DNA of 6,387 bases from CAZHHH01 sp964532085. GTDB taxonomy: Bacteria; Bacteroidota; Bacteroidia; Bacteroidales; Marinilabiliaceae. The number at the start of each line of letters is the position of its first letter. The stretch's first letter is position 1. Under the pieces are notes generated by a model. That model was not told where the DNA came from and ran no database searches. It saw only the letters and a program-made list of their open reading frames with translations. Both the position numbers and the translations under genes were made by a program. Positions 1-6,013 of this stretch are shown one piece after another. The DNA is taken from NCBI GenBank assembly GCA_964532085.1, contig CAZHHH010000137.1:1-6387 (forward strand), written 5' to 3'.

Positions 1-14
1 TATGGGTGAAGTTA

Positions 15-48
15 CAAAATCAAACCCTACCTTCAAAAAAGGTGGGGT
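15..48 (-). terminator. Candidate intrinsic terminator, minus strand
   Basis: Positions 24-33 and 39-48 pair as a 10-bp stem with one G-T pair and a 5-nt loop. Read on the minus strand, the stem is followed by a T-rich stretch (TTTGATTTTG), as expected for a Rho-independent terminator. On the plus strand the stem is followed by a run of A, so it does not fit a plus-strand transcript. The nearest upstream minus-strand gene is the peroxiredoxin, whose stop lies about 205 nt away. If this is its terminator, that mRNA has a long 3' untranslated region. The T tract is interrupted, so the call is moderate. Confidence 0.5.
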
Positions 49-104
49 AAAAAAGTATTTAACTCTCTCATTATTAATTATTTAAAAAATTAACTTGACG
101 GCTA

Positions 105-195
105 TGCCCTTTAGGGGGCTAAGAACCAGCAGATCTAAAAGTCCCCCCTTTACTGTGTCTAGCTGAAAGCAAGAGGAAAACAACGTTCAGCGTAG
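105..195. other. GC-rich, potentially structured intergenic block
   Basis: This stands out in an otherwise very AT-rich spacer. Two inverted repeats are visible. A113-G118 (AGGGGG) pairs with C144-T149 (CCCCCT) around a 25-nt loop, and C159-A167 pairs with T186-G195 as nine base pairs with one bulged G at 192 and an 18-nt loop. An alternative hairpin, GCCC at 106-109 with GGGC at 116-119, would compete with the first. No open reading frame of useful length crosses the block on either strand. It could be a structured 3' UTR or small RNA of the minus-strand peroxiredoxin transcript, or a degenerate dispersed palindromic repeat. I do not recognise it as a known RNA family or riboswitch. Confidence 0.3.
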
Positions 196-252
196 CTAAT
201 TTAGGGGTTATATGTTGAACTTTATTTACTTTTAATAGACAATTTGAAATTG

Positions 253-966
253 TTATTTTTTAATTGCTTTATAGACTTTCTCTTCAGACAGCGGTTTTGT
301 ACAGAAGAACCAATCGTGACAAGTCATATCTTTATCTTCTTTTCCTTCCATACGATTTTGTGCAGTTCCGCAAGAACCAGCCGTTGGAACAATAACATCG
401 TCACCAGGACGCCAATCAGCAGGCATAGCAACGTTGAATGCATCAGCAGCTTGTAAAGCAATTACAGCACGCTTCAACTCATCAAAGTTACGACCTAATG
501 ATAATGGGTAATAAATGATTGTACGAATCTTAGCCTCTGGGTCAATAATAAATACCGCGCGAACAGCTTGTGTTGAACTCTCACCTGGCATAATCATACC
601 ATAAAGTTTTGCAACATTCATACTTATATCTTCAATTAAAGGAAATTTCACCTCAACATCCTTCATCCCTTTATACTCAATCTTCTCCTTAATTGTACGT
701 AACCAAGCAATGTGACTAAACAATCCATCAACTGACAATCCAACAAGCTCAGTATTCAATGCTTTAAAATCTTCCTCCATTGTAGCAAATGTCATAAACT
801 CAGATGTACAAACCGGAGTAAAATCCGCAGGGTGACTAAATAAAATTACCCATTTTCCTTTGTAATCTTCTGGGAAGTTAATAACACCTTGAGTTGTTTC
901 AGCTGTAAAAGCTGGTGCTGGCTCATTAATTCTTGGCATTTGATAAAATTCTTTTTGTGTTTCCAT
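253..966 (-). CDS. Peroxiredoxin, Prx6 / archaeal thiol peroxidase type
   Basis: A cytosolic thiol peroxidase of 237 residues that reduces hydrogen peroxide and organic hydroperoxides. The peroxidatic cysteine is Cys53 in the family motif PADFTPVC (residues 46-53), with the conserved active-site threonine at 50 and a likely catalytic arginine at 136 in the RAVF segment. The long C-terminal domain is typical of the Prx6 group. Cys216 and Cys222 in CHDWFFC have the same spacing as the two C-terminal cysteines of the Aeropyrum pernix enzyme, so one probably acts as the resolving cysteine; Cys199 is an extra. There is no signal peptide. The upstream ATG is chosen, but Met10 (codon 937-939, starting MPRINEPAP) lies closer to the usual family start and is a credible alternative. 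The gene appears to have its own promoter, separate from the receptor operon upstream. Family assignment is firm; the natural electron donor is unknown. Confidence 0.95.
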   Translation of the reverse strand: METQKEFYQMPRINEPAPAFTAETTQGVINFPEDYKGKWVILFSHPADFTPVCTSEFMTFATMEEDFKALNTELVGLSVDGLFSHIAWLRTIKEKIEYKGMKDVEVKFPLIEDISMNVAKLYGMIMPGESSTQAVRAVFIIDPEAKIRTIIYYPLSLGRNFDELKRAVIALQAADAFNVAMPADWRPGDDVIVPTAGSCGTAQNRMEGKEDKDMTCHDWFFCTKPLSEEKVYKAIKK

Positions 967-1014
967 TGTAATATGATTTTAAGTTAATTAATATTCTGTT
1001 TAAACTTTCTAATA

Positions 1015-1022
1015 CAAAAGTA
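1015..1022 (-). promoter_or_regulatory. Putative promoter -7 box of the peroxiredoxin gene
   Basis: The minus strand reads TACTTTTG, an exact match to the Bacteroides primary-sigma -7 consensus TAnnTTTG. Transcription would start near 1008, giving a leader of about 40 nt before the ATG at 966. No clear TTTG is present at the expected -33 spacing. A short inverted repeat, TTAAC-N5-GTTAA at 1053-1067, lies upstream and could be an operator, though such AT-rich dyads arise easily by chance. Otherwise the 967-1173 spacer shows only AT-rich DNA. Confidence 0.5.
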
Positions 1023-1169
1023 AAATAATTTTCAGAAAAAAGAGAATTTTTATTAACCATTAGTTAACGATAAAAATTATATCGCATAGAGTTTAGCTAT
1101 ATGCACAACCCTCTTATAACATATATCAATAATAATTAATACTATAATATAGCAAGATAAAATGACAAA

Positions 1170-1185
1170 ATCATTAAAAAATGAT
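1170..1185 (-). terminator. Weak hairpin at the end of the receptor operon
   Basis: ATCATT at 1170-1175 pairs with AATGAT at 1180-1185 around a 4-nt A/T loop and overlaps the receptor stop codon at 1174-1176. On the minus strand it is followed by TTTGTCATTTTAT. The stem is six base pairs and mostly A-T, so it is a weak terminator at best. A second small hairpin, GCATA/TATGC at 1084-1104, lies further downstream and is followed on the minus strand by an AT-rich stretch. No strong terminator separates this operon from the peroxiredoxin gene, so some read-through is possible. Confidence 0.25.
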
Positions 1186-3831
1186 AGAGTATTTAATATA
1201 AGGAATAGGATAAGACAAAAGAGAAATTTGCTCTATCGTCCTCTCTGGAAGTGTTTTATCACCATAAGGAGTGCTTTTATTAGAAATATATAACATAAAT
1301 GGATTTTTTCTTCCATAAACGTTTATGACACCAAAATCCCAAACAGTGTTATATTTCTTTTTTGTTTGTGAATAAATTATTGACAAATCTAAGCGATGGA
1401 AAGGCAGCATCCTATATGAGTTATAATCGTGAAGCGCTTCAGAATATCCTATATCACTTTTTAAATGATGCAAATCTGGAGCATAATACTTTTCACTTGG
1501 TAATGTAATAGGCAAACCACTACCATATTGCCACATACTAGAGAGCATTAACTTTTCATTGAAATAATAATGGCTATTAATTCGAAAATCGTGAGGACGA
1601 TCATATCGCATAGGGAAAGGTTTTCCCTCATTTATTCCATCAAACCAGTTAGATGCTTGAGAAAATGTATATGACATCCACCCTTGCAATTTTCCTGTAG
1701 TTTTTTTCATATAAAACTCAATCCCAGAAGTTTCCCCATCTCCAACTGCAAGCTTTTCATCCCACCTAGTTGAATAATCTAAAAATCCAGCACTCTCTGT
1801 GTAGTGGAGTAAGTTCTTCTGCGATTTATAATACATATCAACCGAAAAGTTATACCGATTAATTTTTCCAAATGTCCAGAAAGTACCAACTGAAGCTTGA
1901 CGCGACTTCATTGGAGGTATTTTATCAGTTACGGGCAACCACAAATCGGCAGGCAAAGCAATATTAGACAAGTTTAAAGTATGAATATATTGAGACATAT
2001 GAGTATAAGAAATTCTAACGCCCAAATCATCTAACAATGAATATACTGCAGAAAATCGTGGTTCTACAGAATTATATTTTTTTGTTTCTCCCCAAAAAAG
2101 AACGCTACTAACACCAACATTGATATGCAATTTGTTAGATAAAGAATATTCATCTTCGACATATATACTAGCCTCACTTCCCCACAATCTCTCACTCCCA
2201 ACAATGGTGTCTGTTTGCAATTTAGTATCAATATCTCTAGTAAAAATATCTATGCCAGGCTTAAAGAAATGATTAATATAGCTAGCACCAAACTTAATAT
2301 AATGAGAATTTACAGGATAATAATCAAAATCTATTTTTGCAGTAAAATCCTTTACTCCACTTTTATATCTTTGCTCAAAAATACTCTCTTCAAAATTAAC
2401 AATATCCACATTTTCAATACCTACACCAAAATTATAAATAGAAGTTGTAGCGGTTAGGTTACTAAATAATTTATCATTCCAAATATAGTTCCATCGCGCT
2501 GCACCAACAACATTGCCCCAACTTGCTTCTGTTTTATCCCGTACAGAAATCATTAAATCGTCACCTTCATCTTTCTCAAGTAAAACTTTTTGCGAATTAA
2601 AAAGTGTGGAATATAAATCTTTTCCTACATAAACACTTGTATAAAACCTACTTCGCTGACTTATATTATAGTTTAATTTTAAGTTAGCATCATAGAAATA
2701 ATAAGTAGTAGCAGCCCCACCAGCTCTATATAATGATAAAATAGGATTCATATATGTACGCCTTAACGAAGCAGAAAAACCTAGTTTATTCTTTATAAGT
2801 GGGCCATTAATCGAAACGCTTGAAGCTAAAAGTCCAATATTTACTGTTCCTTTTATTTTCTCATTATTTCCATCAATCATTCTTATGTCCACAACAGAGG
2901 ATAAACGACCGTGAAAACGAGCTGGGAAACCACTTTTGTAAATATTTACATACTTTACAGCATCTCCATTAAAAATAGAAAAGAAGCCAAATAAATGACC
3001 TATATTATAAATAGGTACATCATCCATTAGAATCAGATTTTGATCTGGGCCACCACCTCGAACATAAAGCCCACTAAATCCCTCACTTCCGCCTTGCACA
3101 CCAGGCAACATTTGGATAGATTTAACTAAGTCTGTTTCACCAAATACGGTAGGCATTTTTTTAATATCATCCGCATCTAACTCCTCTACACCGAGTTTTT
3201 TAGAAACTGATTTATTTAAATACCTACGGCTATATATATTTACCTCATCTAAATATAGATTGGCATCAAGAGGAATTATAATAAAAGTATCTTTTTCTAA
3301 AACTAAACTTTCAAATATCTGTGAATAACCAACAAAACCAACAGACAGTCTATTTTCTCCTTTAGGAAGTTCAATACTAAAAAAACCATAACCATTTGAT
3401 ATAGTACCAATTTCATTTTCAAATGAAAAAACTGTAGAATATGGTAAACGCTCAGCAGATGAGGCATCTACAACTATACCACTAAGCGTAATTTTATTGG
3501 TTCGAGAATTATCAGGCTTTACAATTAATTTCTTTTCACGAATAATTATGGATACATCACATCCTCCAAAAATAACTTCCACAAACTCTTCTAGAGGTTT
3601 GGTTGAAGCAGGTAACTCAATATTATCATTAAAGCAAAGACGTGAGCTATAACTAATTACCCATCCACTCTCTGCCTCAAAGTACTTAATTAATTCAATT
3701 GTTGAGCCCGTGATGTTTTCAATTGTCAAGTAGGGGGTTTGACTTTCAGTTTTAGCAAACAATGAAAAAGAGGTTAATCTTAAAAAAAGAATAACCCCTA
3801 TGAAAATTTTATATTGTGCAATAATTCTCAT
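1174..3831 (-). CDS. TonB-dependent outer-membrane receptor with STN signalling domain
   Basis: An 885-residue outer-membrane transporter that should import a ligand with energy from TonB and report occupancy to FecR. Residues 1-26 form a signal peptide, with likely cleavage after SLFA. An STN domain follows (about 36-106), then a carboxypeptidase-D-like regulatory beta domain (about 114-192), a possible TonB box in LDEVNIYS (194-201), and the plug (about 212-320). The plug includes GLYVRGGGPDQN (254-265) and GFPARFHGRLSSVVD (301-315). The rest is a beta-barrel, ending in phenylalanine as barrel proteins usually do. It is shorter than typical SusC proteins (about 1000 residues) and no SusD gene accompanies it, so polysaccharide uptake is less likely than a siderophore, cofactor or peptide, but the ligand cannot be read from sequence. 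The gene follows fecR after 30 nt and is the last gene of the operon. The start is supported by the signal peptide. Confidence 0.93.
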   Translation of the reverse strand: MRIIAQYKIFIGVILFLRLTSFSLFAKTESQTPYLTIENITGSTIELIKYFEAESGWVISYSSRLCFNDNIELPASTKPLEEFVEVIFGGCDVSIIIREKKLIVKPDNSRTNKITLSGIVVDASSAERLPYSTVFSFENEIGTISNGYGFFSIELPKGENRLSVGFVGYSQIFESLVLEKDTFIIIPLDANLYLDEVNIYSRRYLNKSVSKKLGVEELDADDIKKMPTVFGETDLVKSIQMLPGVQGGSEGFSGLYVRGGGPDQNLILMDDVPIYNIGHLFGFFSIFNGDAVKYVNIYKSGFPARFHGRLSSVVDIRMIDGNNEKIKGTVNIGLLASSVSINGPLIKNKLGFSASLRRTYMNPILSLYRAGGAATTYYFYDANLKLNYNISQRSRFYTSVYVGKDLYSTLFNSQKVLLEKDEGDDLMISVRDKTEASWGNVVGAARWNYIWNDKLFSNLTATTSIYNFGVGIENVDIVNFEESIFEQRYKSGVKDFTAKIDFDYYPVNSHYIKFGASYINHFFKPGIDIFTRDIDTKLQTDTIVGSERLWGSEASIYVEDEYSLSNKLHINVGVSSVLFWGETKKYNSVEPRFSAVYSLLDDLGVRISYTHMSQYIHTLNLSNIALPADLWLPVTDKIPPMKSRQASVGTFWTFGKINRYNFSVDMYYKSQKNLLHYTESAGFLDYSTRWDEKLAVGDGETSGIEFYMKKTTGKLQGWMSYTFSQASNWFDGINEGKPFPMRYDRPHDFRINSHYYFNEKLMLSSMWQYGSGLPITLPSEKYYAPDLHHLKSDIGYSEALHDYNSYRMLPFHRLDLSIIYSQTKKKYNTVWDFGVINVYGRKNPFMLYISNKSTPYGDKTLPERTIEQISLLSYPIPYIKYSIIF

Positions 3832-3856
3832 TGGATTTCTAAAACTTTAGACCCAA
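3831..3856 (-). promoter_or_regulatory. Intercistronic hairpin at the receptor start codon
   Basis: TCTAAA at 3838-3843 is complementary to TTTAGA at 3846-3851, and TTGG at 3831-3834 is complementary to CCAA at 3853-3856, giving a two-part hairpin with a small internal loop. It fills most of the 30-nt gap between fecR and the receptor gene and takes in the first base of the receptor start codon. In the mRNA it could tune receptor translation or mark a processing site. The inner helix has only a 2-nt gap, so at best five pairs form there. Function is inferred. Confidence 0.3.
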
Positions 3857-3861
3857 CGAAA

Positions 3862-4821
3862 TTAATCAGTTATAATTAATTTTCCATTATTTAAACTAAA
3901 ATTCTTTTGAAAATGTATTTCTAGCTCTTCAATTATTTCATCGATTGATGCGCTATCAAACTTAGTAGTAACTAGGATTTCACATTCAGATAAGTTCTCA
4001 AAAGATGAAATTTCATCATAACGATATAATAAAGAATTAAGAATTTCTGTTAGTGACGCATTGTTATATTCAAGAATACCAGTTTTCCAAGAGAGAAAAT
4101 TCATATCTGATATAATTCCTTTTTGCAATGTATATCTATCAGCTAAGCTACTCTCCCCTTTACTTACAACTTCCCTTTTATTCTTATTTATTACCAAAAC
4201 AGAACCCTCTACAACACTTAATTCAACCTTGCCACTGTTTTTATTTTCATATAAATTAAAGGCAGTACCAAGAACCTTTACTGTCAAATCAGCTACATTT
4301 ACATTGAAAGGAGCAAGCTCATTGTGCTTAACTTCGAAATATCCTTCACCGGTTAAAGAAACAACTCGTTTATCATCTTTAAAAGACTTAGGATATTTTA
4401 ATGATGAGTTTTTATTTAAAAAAACTATACTCTGGTCAGGCAGAACTATTGAGTCACTAGAACCATTGGTATTAAACACTTCCCAACGTCCATATCCTGG
4501 AACATTCCAATATAACCATAACCCAGTAGAAACCGATAAGAACAATACGAATATTGCAGCTATTCTTACAACATAACCCCACAAGGAGATTGAACTAGTT
4601 GAAGTAAACTGACTTTTGATATTTTTCCAATCTTGCTCTTTATCTTTTTTAGACATAGCAGAAAAATACCATAAAGTTTTCATCTCTTCATAGTTCTTTT
4701 TAAATTGAATGTCCTCACGCAATCTCAATTGTAACTCTCCCAACTCCTCTTCACTCAGCTCACTTACAAACGAACGTACTATCAGCTGATCATCTTTACT
4801 TGTATGATCAAAATTATCCAT
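3862..4821 (-). CDS. FecR-family anti-sigma factor / signal transducer
   Basis: A 319-residue single-pass inner-membrane protein that would hold the neighbouring ECF sigma factor and relay a signal from the receptor. The N-terminal cytoplasmic part (1-83) includes the acidic helix SELSEEELGELQ (20-31), where sigma binding is expected. One membrane span covers about 84-105. The periplasmic FecR domain (about 115-210) shows VLPDQSIVFLNKNSSLKYP (126-144), LTGEGYFEV (156-164) and VKVLGTAFNL (181-190). A C-terminal domain of the DUF4974 type (about 248-319), rich in short beta strands and a helix, ends in KLIITD. Size and domain order are ordinary for Bacteroidota FecR proteins. It lies 27 nt after the small acidic ORF and 30 nt before the receptor gene, consistent with one transcript. 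Whether it inhibits or activates its sigma factor cannot be told from sequence; both modes are known for FecR proteins. Confidence 0.93.
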   Translation of the reverse strand: MDNFDHTSKDDQLIVRSFVSELSEEELGELQLRLREDIQFKKNYEEMKTLWYFSAMSKKDKEQDWKNIKSQFTSTSSISLWGYVVRIAAIFVLFLSVSTGLWLYWNVPGYGRWEVFNTNGSSDSIVLPDQSIVFLNKNSSLKYPKSFKDDKRVVSLTGEGYFEVKHNELAPFNVNVADLTVKVLGTAFNLYENKNSGKVELSVVEGSVLVINKNKREVVSKGESSLADRYTLQKGIISDMNFLSWKTGILEYNNASLTEILNSLLYRYDEISSFENLSECEILVTTKFDSASIDEIIEELEIHFQKNFSLNNGKLIITD

Positions 4822-4848
4822 ATCAACAAAGAAATAAATAATAAAAAA

Positions 4849-5022
4849 TTATCTAAACATAATCAGATTAAAAAGATTAGGCTCTTCTGTAACTACCTCT
4901 TCTTCTGTATGTTTTAACATCTCTTCTTCTATAGTATTTAAATTTTCCTTAGCAATTGATTCTGGGGCTTCAAGAACTTCACCACCAAAAAAGTCAGCTA
5001 TTAATTGTAATAAGAATTCCAT
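4849..5022 (-). CDS. Small acidic protein between sigma factor and FecR
   Basis: A 57-codon ORF with ATG and TAA, in the same direction as its neighbours, 72 nt after the sigma gene and 27 nt before fecR. I do not recognise the family. The protein starts with a short amphipathic or hydrophobic stretch (MEFLLQLIADFFGG), continues into a strongly acidic middle with EEE and EE clusters (32-34, 40-42, 46-47), and ends with NLFNLIMFR. It has 13 Glu and one Asp against two Lys and one Arg, so it is very acidic. It contains no cysteine, no obvious signal peptide and no full membrane span. Position suggests a role in, or co-regulation with, the sigma/anti-sigma pair, but that is inference from location. 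The placement fills an otherwise empty gap in a tight operon, which favours a real gene; a chance ORF remains possible. No ribosome binding site is visible, as is common in this phylum. Confidence 0.55.
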   Translation of the reverse strand: MEFLLQLIADFFGGEVLEAPESIAKENLNTIEEEMLKHTEEEVVTEEPNLFNLIMFR

Positions 5023-5094
5023 TTTATACGAATTTTATATTGTTATTAAATATTGTCTCTATATATAAGACAAACCACAATCATAATACACGTA

Positions 5095-5679
5095 TCATAA
5101 AAACAAAAAAAGTATAATTATTGGCAAAAGCTCTAATTTTCTTAGTCCATTACGCAATTGTTTTAATGCATTACTAATCTGTGTTTCAACTGTTCGCTTT
5201 GAAATATCAAGCTCTTCAGCTATCTCTTGATTACTTTTTCCATCAACACGACTTAGCTCAAAAATAGTTTTACATCGTGGAGGAAGTTCTGAAACTATAT
5301 CAATTATTGCATTTTGCAACTCATTATACTCAGCATCATTTTTGGTCTCTGAAATATCTGAAAGATGAAGAATTTCTGTATGATGACCATCTTTCATCTT
5401 CTCGTGCTTCAATAGATTCAACACTCTATTTCTAACTACTTGATGTAAAAAAGAGTTTAAACTTGTATGTATTTTTAATTCATCTTTTTTATCATAAAGC
5501 ATAACAATAACTTCTTGAACCACATTACGTGAAGAATCTATATCATTTAACATCTTATTGGCAAAAAAAACCAATCTCTCATAATAATTATCAAATATAA
5601 AACGATATGCGCTCTCCTCTCCTTTTTTTAAAGAAGAGAGTAATAAATTTTCATCATTGGCATATCTATTTTTTTGCAT
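5095..5679 (-). CDS. ECF RNA polymerase sigma factor, Bacteroidota type
   Basis: A 194-residue sigma-70 family factor with regions 2 and 4 only. It should direct RNA polymerase to the target promoters of this signalling system. Region 2 spans about 22-92 (AYRFIFDNYYERLVFFANKM at 24-43, then VVQEVIVMLYDKK at 53-65 and SFLHQVVRNRVLNLL at 76-90). Region 4 spans about 122-178, with ELPPRCKTIFELSR (131-144) and the helix-turn-helix around NQEIAEELDISKRTVETQIS (150-169). The pattern fits the Bacteroides-expansion group of ECF factors found next to FecR and TonB-dependent receptors. The protein ends with a hydrophobic run, LLPIIILFLFL (184-194), after region 4. It is the first gene of the operon, and its own putative promoter looks like a primary-sigma promoter, so basal expression may not depend on itself. 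The start at 5679 fits the usual family N-terminus. Confidence 0.94.
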   Translation of the reverse strand: MQKNRYANDENLLLSSLKKGEESAYRFIFDNYYERLVFFANKMLNDIDSSRNVVQEVIVMLYDKKDELKIHTSLNSFLHQVVRNRVLNLLKHEKMKDGHHTEILHLSDISETKNDAEYNELQNAIIDIVSELPPRCKTIFELSRVDGKSNQEIAEELDISKRTVETQISNALKQLRNGLRKLELLPIIILFLFL

Positions 5680-5748
5680 AAAATGTTTTAGTATTTACGA
5701 ATTTAATTTTCAACTCGTATTCTTAAGTTTAAAAGTTTTATTAATCTA

Positions 5749-5756
5749 CAAAGATA
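5749..5756 (-). promoter_or_regulatory. Putative -7 box for the signalling operon
   Basis: The minus strand reads TATCTTTG, an exact match to the TAnnTTTG consensus used by the Bacteroidota primary sigma factor. Transcription would start near 5742, leaving a leader of roughly 60 nt before the sigma gene ATG at 5679. There is no TTTG at the ideal -33 spacing; the nearest TTG on the minus strand (5771-5773) is only 14 nt upstream of the box. The rest of the 5757-5837 spacer between the divergent transcripts is plain AT-rich DNA. Confidence 0.5.
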
Positions 5757-5837
5757 GCAACTAAATAAAACAATTTTAAGTCATAGAAATATTTAAACGA
5801 TTTTTATTTAGATATTATTATAAATATTGACTTTATG

Positions 5838-5868
5838 TTTGTTGAATATAATTATATCACTATTTTTG
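5838..5868 (+). promoter_or_regulatory. Bacteroides-type promoter of the tRNA gene
   Basis: TTTG at 5838-5841 and TATTTTTG at 5861-5868 match the -33 and -7 elements of the Bacteroides primary promoter, separated by 19 nt. Transcription would begin around 5874-5876, only a few bases before the mature tRNA 5' end at 5880. It is the best promoter match in the window. Confidence 0.7.
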
Positions 5869-5879
5869 CAGAATAATTA

Positions 5880-5954
5880 CGGGATGTAGCTCAGTCCGGT
5901 TAGAGTACACGTCTGGGGGGCGTGGGGTCGGAAGTTCGAATCTTCTCATCCCGA
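5880..5954 (+). tRNA. tRNA-Pro (anticodon GGG)
   Basis: A complete cloverleaf of 75 nt can be folded. The acceptor stem is CGGGATG (5880-5886) with CATCCCG (5947-5953), discriminator A at 5954. The D stem is GCTC/GAGT around the loop AGTCCGGTTA. The anticodon stem is CACGT/GCGTG with loop CTGGGGG, giving anticodon GGG at 5915-5917 followed by G37, as is usual for proline tRNAs. The T arm is GGAAG-TTCGAAT-CTTCT. The C1-G72 pair and A73 fit bacterial tRNA-Pro identity. The 3' CCA is not encoded (CTA follows) and must be added enzymatically. GGG reads CCC and CCU codons. Confidence 0.95.
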
Positions 5955-5963
5955 CTAAAATTG

Positions 5964-5999
5964 AAGAGGATTATCGATATACCGTTAATCCTCTTTTTT
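5964..5999 (+). terminator. Intrinsic terminator of the tRNA transcript
   Basis: AAGAGGATTA at 5964-5973 pairs perfectly with TAATCCTCTT at 5986-5995 as a 10-bp stem with a 12-nt loop, running into T5994-T5999. This is a convincing Rho-independent terminator ten bases after the tRNA. It ends only 14 nt before the next start codon. Confidence 0.8.
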
Positions 6000-6013
6000 G
6001 CAAATATAACAAT

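Noticed and set aside
95..200. Known riboswitch, RNase P, tmRNA or insertion-sequence end in the GC-rich block
   Set aside because: Isolated similarities such as GAGGAAAA or CAGCGTAG are too short, and the other conserved elements of those families are missing. No target-site duplication or transposase fragment could be identified.
239..253. Perfect palindrome ACAATTTGAAATTGT at the peroxiredoxin stop, considered as a terminator
   Set aside because: All but two of its base pairs are A-T, the arms meet with almost no loop, and the T run follows on the plus strand, where no gene ends. On the minus strand no T tract follows.
244..456. Plus-strand ORF of 70 codons
   Set aside because: It lies antisense within the well-supported peroxiredoxin gene, has low-complexity Phe-rich translation and no family resemblance.
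2215..2457. Plus-strand ORF of 80 codons
   Set aside because: Antisense shadow of the receptor barrel region; its Ile/Lys/Asn-rich translation reflects AT-rich DNA.
4061..4576. Plus-strand ORF of 171 codons
   Set aside because: Long, but fully antisense to fecR, which has a complete recognised domain structure; the Ser/Thr/Leu-rich translation is typical of a shadow frame.
5055..5071. GTCT/AGAC inverted repeat between the sigma gene and the small ORF, considered as a terminator or operator
   Set aside because: Only four base pairs, with no T tract after it; too weak to call.
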